From Dialister sp. CAG:486 (lineage in GTDB: Bacteria > Bacillota > Negativicutes > Veillonellales > Dialisteraceae), in assembly GCA_000434475.1 (NCBI GenBank), contig FR879538.1, positions 6,552 through 45,904 of the forward strand: a DNA stretch of 39,353 nt, in the 5' to 3' direction. A program made the position numbers and the translations under genes. This document shows, piece by piece, positions 25,953-34,254 of the stretch. The stretch's first letter is position 1. Each line of letters begins with the position of its first letter. Below the pieces are notes generated by a model, which made no database searches, was not told the origin of the DNA, and saw nothing but the letters and a program-made list of their open reading frames with translations.

Positions 25953-26079
25953 ATTCTCACCCGCCGCGAGGGTGATGGTTTTCCCGGCCGCGAGTGTATT
26001 TGTCGTCTCTGTTTTTCTATAGGTTCGGATGTAATGTCGCTGTTCTCTGTCATGTCTTTCTTGGCATCGAGAGTATCCG

Positions 26080-26661
26080 TTACGGATACAACCCTTGCTC
26101 TTTTAACTCCTCAATCCTAGGTTGTGCCTTTCCCTTTAAGTGTGCATATGCATTTTGTTCTTCTACCGTTAAGTCGGACTCATCCTTGACTACGGTAAAC
26201 TGGTTCCCATAGGCATTATACTTCGCAATAGTCTCATCCAATTCCCGTGCATCCTTAGAAGGCATATTTTGATTTCGTAACAGCTTGATATGAAACGGAT
26301 CTGCTTGAATTACCCAAAAGCCATTTCGACCATATACATAAAACATCTTATACTGATAAAACCATCCCATTTCGACTTCATAGTCATATACATTCTCATC
26401 AAGGCTTGTTAATCTAAACCCAGATACATCCGGCTGTTGTATTTCTGGTTGTGTATCTCTTAATACCCATTTATTGCTCCCTTGCGGTATTGAAAATATT
26501 ACACTTCTCAGATTTTTCCCAAATGCTACTACTGTATTGTCGCATGAACCATTAGGATATTTAAAATCAATGAGCATTCGTATTGCGCCAAAGAAAACAT
26601 GATATGCCACCCAAAATATTATGAACGTTATGACTATTTTTTTTGAAGGCAATTTTTTCAT
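26080..26661 (-). CDS. probable CdiI immunity protein, membrane-anchored and periplasm-facing
   Basis: 193 residues: a short basic start, one membrane helix (IVITFIIFWVAYHVFFGAI, about residues 9-27), then a soluble domain rich in aromatic residues (VEMGWFYQYKMFYVYGRNGF) and a charged C-terminal part. The ATG overlaps the cdiA stop (ATGA) and GGAGG precedes it, so it is translationally coupled to the full-length CdiA and is its cognate immunity candidate. The build, one anchor plus periplasmic domain, is that of the colicin M immunity protein Cmi; sequence kinship is not evident. After its stop the next orphan module begins at once (reading TDTLDAKKDMTEN), a recombination seam. Confidence 0.78.
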   Translation of the reverse strand: MKKLPSKKIVITFIIFWVAYHVFFGAIRMLIDFKYPNGSCDNTVVAFGKNLRSVIFSIPQGSNKWVLRDTQPEIQQPDVSGFRLTSLDENVYDYEVEMGWFYQYKMFYVYGRNGFWVIQADPFHIKLLRNQNMPSKDARELDETIAKYNAYGNQFTVVKDESDLTVEEQNAYAHLKGKAQPRIEELKEQGLYP

Positions 26662-29600
26662 TTTTCGTTGCCTCCATGAACATGTCCACTAATTGAAGCT
26701 GTCCAATTAAATGGTTGCAATGCTCCAATCTCTTGATACAACACAGCACCATTGTTCATGATCAGCTTTATATGTTCATTTTTATAGCTGGATTGATTTA
26801 CCGCATGCCAATCAAAATTATATGTATCACCTACCTTTCCGTTATAAGTTATATTCCCTTTGGCATCTTTCTCTATGCTAATGGCTAATTTAACCTTTCC
26901 GTATGCCAATTGTTGATCTTTTGATGGTGAGTTTTTATCACCATTATTAAAGTCCATTGAAGAATAAAAATATTTTTGCTCTCCCGGCTTTAGATTCTGG
27001 GATAATTCTCTAACTTTTGCTGCCAATACATCTGACTGTTCCAAATCTTTAGAAACATCAGAGCCATGTTCAAATGACAATAATTCGCCGCTACCTTCCA
27101 GACTATATCTTAAGAATTTTGATGCAATAGGCGTATTTGCCATCTTTTCAGCAACCTCGGCTCCAACAAATCCAACAATCTTCAACCCACCATAATTTTC
27201 GTTTGCCCACGCTGGTGATTCTGCTGCTATCTTTGTTCCTAATTCCCGCCTGGATTCAATTAAATCCGCATCCAAATTTCGCTCTAAATCTCTTTGCGCT
27301 TCATACATGTCAGAATGTTCACATTCTTCTAACAATGGATGATTTCTGTTTGCGGTAACTAAAAGTCCAGGCAACTCAAAAGTACCTTTCCTGACACTAG
27401 AATCAATTAAGTGTTTTGCTAAATCAATGCCAGTTCTCTTTTTGAATAGCTCTATATCTTTTTTGGCTGCTTCACGATATACCTTTTCATACTCGTTCAT
27501 AAAAGAGGTTATATTTTCATCTGAAATACCATGTTCCTTCAAACACTCTTTGACTGCATTTACAGCTTCGGCATTACCATATTCATAATATTTTGATTGT
27601 GCTGCTTCGGGATCAATCTTGTTTACTATGCTAATAATGTCAGTTAACAATCCTTCTATCTCCTTATCAGACATCTGATTGCCATTGGCTTTGCGCAACA
27701 AGTCTTTAATATCAGCTTTTGTCATACTTTCGTAAGCTAACTTATTCCATTTTGTGGCAGCCAAAGCGGTGTTTACTGCTTCGGCCATATCTCCGTCGGT
27801 CAAATTTCCTAATGCTGCACCTACACCGGCAGCGATCCACTGTACTGTATCCGGATGTTTCTGTACCCAGTCTTCGCCTTTTTCCTTCGTCAGATATCCC
27901 ATCACATATTCATTTACGCCACCTGACAATGCACCGGTTGCTGCACTTCCGCCTGCCATGTCTCCCATGAGCGCCCCGAAAGCGCCGTGGAGGAGCATCT
28001 TTTCCGTAGATCCATCTTTCCAGCCCTTGCTTTCGGCGTATGTATGGATTGCCTGATTGCCGTACTTTTCCAGCATGCCTACCAGTTCTTGCTTTTCTTC
28101 GACCTTGGTCTTATCAAAGATTTCTTGCAGCTGATTCAGGCTATTTTTGGTATCTCTGTTCAGCTTCGAAATATCCTGCTTCTGGTGCTCCCGGTCTGTG
28201 ATAGTAATCGTCCATTCCGACACTGCAGACTTAGTCGTGCTGTCAGCGCTTCCTCTGATGGTAGGGGAAATCGATGGCGTGAGGCCCCTCTCATTCAGCC
28301 TGGTGCCTTCGTCCTTCGAAGCGTAGGAAATCCCCAGACCGCCCGCTTTGTAGTCTGCACTGTTTTTCATATCTTCCCATGCCAGTGTACCTGTGGTGAG
28401 GCGGTTCTTATCCGCATTTGCTACGCTATCGATCAGTCCGCCTTTGAGGCGGGTATTTTCTTTGACCGTTATCTCGTATCCATCATTTCCGGCATGGATG
28501 CCGCTTTGCGAAGTAACGCTATCAAAATCGCTTCGCATGCTGCCGCGAGAGGCGTTGCCGGTCAAGTTGACCTTGCCCGGAAGTGTGCTGACATGCATGC
28601 CAGCCGAAGCATTCTCCGATGTATAGTGATGAGAGGCCTGCTGGCTCGTGATATTCATATTTCCACCGATATTCATCGTGACCTTACCTCCGCTCAGGGT
28701 ACTGCCTATCAGGTTCGTGTCTTTCCCGCTGTGGGAAGTGAGCTCATTTCTGGCTTGGATAGTACTTTCTTTATAAGAAACTGACGTATCATTCTCTTTG
28801 CCTTTTCCTGCATAGAGGCTACCTTCTACAGTAATCGGGGCATGTGCAGAAATAGAAACGCCGAGACTGCCTCCTTTGCTGGACTCGGTCATGTTCTGCT
28901 GCTGCGTTTCTTCTGCTGAAGTAATAGTCAGGTTTTGGCCTACATGCCATGTGACATTCTCACCTTCTACAGCGGAACCTTTGATTTCCATGTCAGATTT
29001 AGCCTGTATCGAGACATTTTCTCCAGCACTCAGGGTGCTTCCCTGTGCTTCTGTTCTTACGCTATGGTTTTCCGACTGGCTGGATGTACTTCCGATGCCG
29101 ACAGATACGGCCAAGTGTACTTTGCCACTTGAAAGATCTTTCAGCGCGGAGTTCTCACCTTTTAGGTCAGACTTTACTGTATCATAGGCTTCATAGCCAT
29201 AAAGTGCTTTGAGACGGTTATCCGAAACAGCCGTTGCTTTTGCTAGCGGTGCTTCTACCTTCTGAAGAGCCTTTATCGTATCACCGCCTACAGAGACAGT
29301 GAGCCCGCTCTTTCTATACTCGTGCTTTTCATCGCTGTGATACACATTGTCCTTGCTGGAAATCTGTACATTCTCGCCTGTGATAGAAATATTCTTCCCC
29401 GCGAGTACGGCTGACGCGCCGACTTCCGTCTTGTTGCCCGATTCGATCGACACATTGCCGCTTACACTTCCCACGGTGGATGCTTTCTGAAGAAGGTCAG
29501 CATCGCTATACTGATCTTTCCGCTTCTCCGTCCCGATGGTAAATCCGAGTCCGCCACCCGAGAGCAGGCCGCTCTTCTTGACGCGTTTCTCATAGTCGTG

Positions 29601-32600
29601 CTGCTCTACTTCTTCTGCACTGGTGATAGTCGTATTTTTACCAGAAGTGATAGACACGTCGTTCGTACCTACCACATTGGATGCGGTGATAGTGGTGTTT
29701 CCAATAGAAGTAATGCTTATTTTGTCTCCAGAAAGCATACTGCCAATTGCCGTCTTTCTTTCGTCATGGCTTTTTATGGCTGTTGTCTTATGAGAGAGGA
29801 AGCCACTTTCTTTGTACTTTAAGCCGTAGTCATCCATAGCTTTATTATATCCGTTTTCGATGGTTACATCATCAGCAGCTTTCATGGAAATCTGCCCATT
29901 TTCACTAGCTACGGTGGTACTTCTCGCTTTGATATCATTGCCTGAAATGAGCGAGATATCTTTCCCGGCGGTCAAAGTATTCGCTGTTTCTGTCTTGCGA
30001 TAGGTGCGGATATAGTTGTCACTGTTCTCCGTCATATCTTTCTTGGCTTCCAGACTATCCGTATCCATAGTGAGATTGTGTCCAGCAGAGAAGATCATAG
30101 AGCCATTTTTACCTAAAGCGGCTAGCGTAGCACCAGTCATGGTGATGTCTTGTCCTGCTTGCATCAGAAGTACACCTTCTTGCCCCTTCACTGCGATGCC
30201 AGCAGTGGTGTCCAGGATGTCCTGGTTCTTTCCATGCTGGATGGTGTTTTTCATGGTAATGTTTCTGCCCGCATCTAGGGAGATTCTATCTTCTCCTTCG
30301 ATGATACCACTCTGCAATATGTCTTGGTTTGCTTTGAGGGAGAGGTCATTTCCGAAAATGGTACCGGTATTAACGATATTTTTAGACTTCACGACGATGG
30401 TATTTCCTTTGAGTGTGCCTTGGTTCGTCAAAGTACCCTTGGTATCTGTAATCAAGGTATTGGCACTGATGAGGCTGCCGTCTTCGGTGAGGACTTTTGC
30501 CGTGCTGGCTTTGAGATACACATGAGGATAAAGAACCGTGTATGTCTTGCCATTCACGGTGACGGTGGTGGTCTCAAGCCAGACTATGTCACTGGTGAGG
30601 CTTGCCATTTGTTCTTTGCTGAGAGAAATGCCTGGTTTCAGATTGTATTCTTTCGCATAGGCGATCCCTGCATTCATGAGGGCTTTGTATTCTTCTTCGT
30701 CATTGGTATAGCCATTGAGATAACGCATACCGGTGAGCTGGGTCACTTGGTTCCGGATGAGTTCTTGTTCATAGAATCCGTCGCCGAGCCGTTTATTTAC
30801 TTTGTCGTTATCCCAAAGAAGCTGGTTGTACATGTAATCAGACGAGAGAAATGTCTTTTTGTTGGTAAAGGCGGGATCGGTCTCGATGAGATACTTGGCC
30901 TTCTCTTCTGGATGGAGCTTGTAGAGAGAGCTATCTGGGATAAAAGACAGCGTGCCACCTGTTTCTTTTCCGGCTGTACTGCCTGGATTGGTTTCTTTCC
31001 CCGTAGCAAATGGATTCAAATGCTGCTGGACGTTGTCACGCATGGTCTGGGTGATGTCTTCTTTATTTGGGTTCTTTCCTGTGTTTCCTTCATAGGATCC
31101 AACATCAAGAGAGGTGGGGTTGTCCAGCTCTTTCTGTGGCGTCATGAAAATTTGGTCCCGATAGTGCCGTCTCCATGCCTTATGGGGTCTATGTTTTCTT
31201 TTGGTGTAGCTTTCTTGTGTGGTACCGAAGGTGATTTTCTGCACTTGATTCTTTTCGGCAATGTTGTCCAATGTGCCACTGTTTGCCGTGAGGGTACTCC
31301 CAGCGGTGATACGGCTGTTTTCATTGGTCACGTTGCCAGAGAGGATCATATCTTTCCCACTGGAAATGTTGCCCGCTTTCGTTTCCTGCACTTGTTTTTC
31401 TGACGTGTGGGTGGTGGTGCGAATGATGGTGTAGTTTTTGATGGCTTTACTTTCGATAGCACCGATGGAATCATTGTAAGCCTTAGCTTCTTCGTTGTAG
31501 GCTTTTATCTTTTCATTGAGTTGATTCAATATTTCTTTATACTGCTTGTCCCAATCGGCTTGCTTCGGATCATCATAGCCGGGGCGTGGAGTATCCATGG
31601 ATTTGACACCCAGTTCTTTAAAAATGGGATCATTGTAGTCATAGTTTGGTGCTTCTTGGCCTACTAATTCGTCGGGGACCGGTGTTTCACCGTCTTTCCG
31701 TTCTTCCTCGGTGATTTGTTCTATCTTGTCATAACCGGCTTCTTCGTAGAGTGTTTTCGGGGTAATACCTTTGTTATGGTACGCCCCATAGCCGCTATCC
31801 AGAGCAGAAAATTCATTTCTGGTGAAAGATTGCCCTTTTTCTGGATGTCCATCTTCATCGATACGGATAAGGTCAGGATTGGTGACTTCGCTTGTCCATA
31901 CACGTTTTGCCGAGAAGGCCTCATTGGCATTGGTGATGGTAGGAGCTGTGAGAGACATATTTCCTTGTGCTTTGATGTCAGCTCCTTGGTTAGTGATGTC
32001 TTTGGCTTCGGAAATAGACATGTCGCCACCGGCATAGAGCAGAGAAGAGGCACTATTCAGCAAGGTGTCCCCTGTAATGATCATGTCATTCCGTGCAGCG
32101 ATAGTGGCAGACTTCACCTGTGCCATATCTGCTAAAATAGCATCGACAGCCGCTTTGGAAGCAGCATAGGCCGCTTGCTTATGTTCTATTTCTTTGAAAT
32201 AGTTTTCTTTTTCACTATCGCTCTTGAAAGCTGTCACGTCGATGGCGAAGGCGTCATCCAGATCTTTTCCTTTCTGCTTTAAATCTTTCATAGCAGCAGC
32301 CAGTTTTTCTTCCAGTACTTTGTCTTTTCTATTTTCCAGCGTCTTAGCATGAAGGGTAATGTCTTCACCATAGATGCGACCGGTAGCTATATTCTGTAAT
32401 ATATCTGTGGTGATTGTATTTGCTTGGTCAGCACTCACTAAACCACGGTTTGTCAGAGTCGTGGACGTGATAGAAACACTGCCACCGTTGATCTCACCAC
32501 TTTCTTTATTGGAAATATCTTTGGCACTGAGTGTAAGTGTCCCTTTGGATTCCAGTTTCTTGCTGTTAGTCAGGTTACCTTTGGCGGAAATGGTCAGATT

Positions 32601-34157
32601 TCCATCTGCCTGGGTGATACCGTAGTTTTCTTTCGCACTGTCATTGGTGATGTCATTATCTGTGGTGATAGTCAGATTATTACCTGCTGCCAATTTCCCA
32701 TCCAGCTGAATATCTTTCGTCGTGATGGTTTCATTCTGCCCAGCCGTGATGGCTCCTTGGGCATTATGAATCCGATCAGATGAAATAGAAATATTCTCAT
32801 TGGCAGCGATTAGACCTTGTTCATTTTCCAGTTTGTCTGATAAAGAAATGGTACTGCTCCCATAAGCAGTTAGTTTCCCTTGAGAGTTATTTAGTGTTTT
32901 TCCTTGGATAGACAAGGTAGTACCAGAAGCGATATTACCATTCAGGTTGTCCGTATGACTGGCTTGGATAGTCACATTTCCATTGGCAAGGATTTCACTA
33001 TTGGAATTGTCCAGCGCATTTTCTTCTTCAATGGTTGTGGTAATGGACAAGTCTTTTTCAGAAGCAATGGTCTTGTGATTGGTGACTTGGTTGGCAGTGA
33101 TTGCCATATTTCCAACGCTTCCCATGATTTTATCATTGACAACCTGCCCGTCAGCGCGTAACGTCATATTTCCGGAAGCTGCCATAGTGCCAGTATTCTG
33201 TATATCTTTCGCATGGATGGTCATGTCTTCCGTGCTGTGGGTAGTGCCGGCATGGTATAAGTTTCCTTGGTTATCCAGCACCATATGCTGGCTTTCTATG
33301 GCACCTTTAATGTCTATAGGAAGGCCTTTTTCATTGCCAATAAGGAAGATACGTCCAGCATACATGCCGCCTAGGTCTTTCACATCAATGGCAATCTCTG
33401 GTTTCTTTCCTTTTCCTTCGATAGCAGTGACTTTCCCTGTATTGGCATCAATCACATTGGCACCGGTGGTGACATGTACGGTATTCCCAAAGATAGCCGC
33501 TTTGATTTCTGCGGCTCTGGTATAAAGTTCCAATGTGTCTGCTTTTTTACCATTGAGCCCATTTCCGGTGATAAGAATGGTAGCGTCATTATCTATGCGG
33601 AAATCTTTCAGTCGTTCCTTGTTGTCATACTCCGGTTTGCCCGTGGTCAAAATGGCACGAGCTGTATTGATGAATCCGCCACCATTGACGGTAATACCAT
33701 TCGGATTGGCAATGATCACATCAGCTTTATGGCCTGCTACTTCCAGAAATCCATTCATCGTCGTAGGATTTCCGCTGGCCACTTGGTTCACAATGATTTT
33801 CGCCGGGCCTTGTGCCATATTGGCATTGCCTTGCACGTAACCGGCCAGTTCCGTTTTTGATAGGGTATAGGAGTTATTCAGAATGGCCCCTTTAGTAGGT
33901 ATATTGAATCGTTCATAGTCATTCCGAGAGACGCCACCGGCAGTGGGAGCAGAAATATTGACCAAGGGGATCCCATTGGCTGTTTCCTGCACTAATGGAT
34001 ACCGATTTCCCGGTGCTGTTGTATCAGGAAGAATGGGGGCTTCTGCCCATGCGATGGTATCACCGAAAAAGACACCGCTCAGTAAGACACAGAGTATCTT
34101 CCGTCCTAAGGATTTCATGGCTTTTGTTTTGAGAGACATGGATGGTATGGATTTCAT
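26658..34157 (-). CDS. cdiA: CdiA/TpsA-family contact-dependent inhibition exoprotein (full length)
   Basis: 2499 residues. Signal peptide with basic N-part and cleavage near AWAEA (about residue 37-39); TPS secretion domain about 40-300 with ANPNGITVNGGGFINT (near 147-162); filament repeats about 330-740; a non-repeat region about 750-1230 with the CdiA-type block KRLGDGFYEQELIRNQVTQL (near 1125) and LTSDIVWLETTTV; a second repeat field about 1230-1980; pre-toxin region about 1982-2130 (LLHGAFGALMGDMAGGSAAT); junction AATKWNKLAY (near 2136); tip of about 360 residues. The tip ends with ITYNGKVGDTYNFDWH (2436-2451), which resembles the colicin M active-site region. Exported by the adjacent CdiB, it should sit on the cell surface and deliver its tip to neighbours. 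No VENN motif. ATG 34157 follows AAAGGAAGC. Confidence 0.93.
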   Translation of the reverse strand: MKSIPSMSLKTKAMKSLGRKILCVLLSGVFFGDTIAWAEAPILPDTTAPGNRYPLVQETANGIPLVNISAPTAGGVSRNDYERFNIPTKGAILNNSYTLSKTELAGYVQGNANMAQGPAKIIVNQVASGNPTTMNGFLEVAGHKADVIIANPNGITVNGGGFINTARAILTTGKPEYDNKERLKDFRIDNDATILITGNGLNGKKADTLELYTRAAEIKAAIFGNTVHVTTGANVIDANTGKVTAIEGKGKKPEIAIDVKDLGGMYAGRIFLIGNEKGLPIDIKGAIESQHMVLDNQGNLYHAGTTHSTEDMTIHAKDIQNTGTMAASGNMTLRADGQVVNDKIMGSVGNMAITANQVTNHKTIASEKDLSITTTIEEENALDNSNSEILANGNVTIQASHTDNLNGNIASGTTLSIQGKTLNNSQGKLTAYGSSTISLSDKLENEQGLIAANENISISSDRIHNAQGAITAGQNETITTKDIQLDGKLAAGNNLTITTDNDITNDSAKENYGITQADGNLTISAKGNLTNSKKLESKGTLTLSAKDISNKESGEINGGSVSITSTTLTNRGLVSADQANTITTDILQNIATGRIYGEDITLHAKTLENRKDKVLEEKLAAAMKDLKQKGKDLDDAFAIDVTAFKSDSEKENYFKEIEHKQAAYAASKAAVDAILADMAQVKSATIAARNDMIITGDTLLNSASSLLYAGGDMSISEAKDITNQGADIKAQGNMSLTAPTITNANEAFSAKRVWTSEVTNPDLIRIDEDGHPEKGQSFTRNEFSALDSGYGAYHNKGITPKTLYEEAGYDKIEQITEEERKDGETPVPDELVGQEAPNYDYNDPIFKELGVKSMDTPRPGYDDPKQADWDKQYKEILNQLNEKIKAYNEEAKAYNDSIGAIESKAIKNYTIIRTTTHTSEKQVQETKAGNISSGKDMILSGNVTNENSRITAGSTLTANSGTLDNIAEKNQVQKITFGTTQESYTKRKHRPHKAWRRHYRDQIFMTPQKELDNPTSLDVGSYEGNTGKNPNKEDITQTMRDNVQQHLNPFATGKETNPGSTAGKETGGTLSFIPDSSLYKLHPEEKAKYLIETDPAFTNKKTFLSSDYMYNQLLWDNDKVNKRLGDGFYEQELIRNQVTQLTGMRYLNGYTNDEEEYKALMNAGIAYAKEYNLKPGISLSKEQMASLTSDIVWLETTTVTVNGKTYTVLYPHVYLKASTAKVLTEDGSLISANTLITDTKGTLTNQGTLKGNTIVVKSKNIVNTGTIFGNDLSLKANQDILQSGIIEGEDRISLDAGRNITMKNTIQHGKNQDILDTTAGIAVKGQEGVLLMQAGQDITMTGATLAALGKNGSMIFSAGHNLTMDTDSLEAKKDMTENSDNYIRTYRKTETANTLTAGKDISLISGNDIKARSTTVASENGQISMKAADDVTIENGYNKAMDDYGLKYKESGFLSHKTTAIKSHDERKTAIGSMLSGDKISITSIGNTTITASNVVGTNDVSITSGKNTTITSAEEVEQHDYEKRVKKSGLLSGGGLGFTIGTEKRKDQYSDADLLQKASTVGSVSGNVSIESGNKTEVGASAVLAGKNISITGENVQISSKDNVYHSDEKHEYRKSGLTVSVGGDTIKALQKVEAPLAKATAVSDNRLKALYGYEAYDTVKSDLKGENSALKDLSSGKVHLAVSVGIGSTSSQSENHSVRTEAQGSTLSAGENVSIQAKSDMEIKGSAVEGENVTWHVGQNLTITSAEETQQQNMTESSKGGSLGVSISAHAPITVEGSLYAGKGKENDTSVSYKESTIQARNELTSHSGKDTNLIGSTLSGGKVTMNIGGNMNITSQQASHHYTSENASAGMHVSTLPGKVNLTGNASRGSMRSDFDSVTSQSGIHAGNDGYEITVKENTRLKGGLIDSVANADKNRLTTGTLAWEDMKNSADYKAGGLGISYASKDEGTRLNERGLTPSISPTIRGSADSTTKSAVSEWTITITDREHQKQDISKLNRDTKNSLNQLQEIFDKTKVEEKQELVGMLEKYGNQAIHTYAESKGWKDGSTEKMLLHGAFGALMGDMAGGSAATGALSGGVNEYVMGYLTKEKGEDWVQKHPDTVQWIAAGVGAALGNLTDGDMAEAVNTALAATKWNKLAYESMTKADIKDLLRKANGNQMSDKEIEGLLTDIISIVNKIDPEAAQSKYYEYGNAEAVNAVKECLKEHGISDENITSFMNEYEKVYREAAKKDIELFKKRTGIDLAKHLIDSSVRKGTFELPGLLVTANRNHPLLEECEHSDMYEAQRDLERNLDADLIESRRELGTKIAAESPAWANENYGGLKIVGFVGAEVAEKMANTPIASKFLRYSLEGSGELLSFEHGSDVSKDLEQSDVLAAKVRELSQNLKPGEQKYFYSSMDFNNGDKNSPSKDQQLAYGKVKLAISIEKDAKGNITYNGKVGDTYNFDWHAVNQSSYKNEHIKLIMNNGAVLYQEIGALQPFNWTASISGHVHGGNEK

Positions 34158-34180
34158 GGTATGATGCTTCCTTTATATCT

Positions 34181-34228
34181 GTAGGCAGTTAGCCGTCATT
34201 GATATACTGCTTGGTACCAATTGCCTAC
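34181..34228. repeat. hairpin in the cdiB-cdiA gap
   Basis: gtaggcagtt and aattgcctac form a 10-base stem (one mismatch) around a 28-base loop in the 97-bp intergenic space. Without a U run it is not a classical terminator; it could tune the relative output of CdiB and CdiA. Confidence 0.5.
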
Positions 34229-34254
34229 CACTAACTCATTCTTGCTCACTAATA

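Noticed and set aside
30324..31403. 359-codon plus-strand open frame opposite cdiA
   Set aside because: Antisense to the conserved CdiA region; no ribosome site, no recognisable domain.
26658..34157. VENN motif as toxin boundary
   Set aside because: Not present in any of the CdiA modules; the divergence point follows [AG]TK[WF]N instead.
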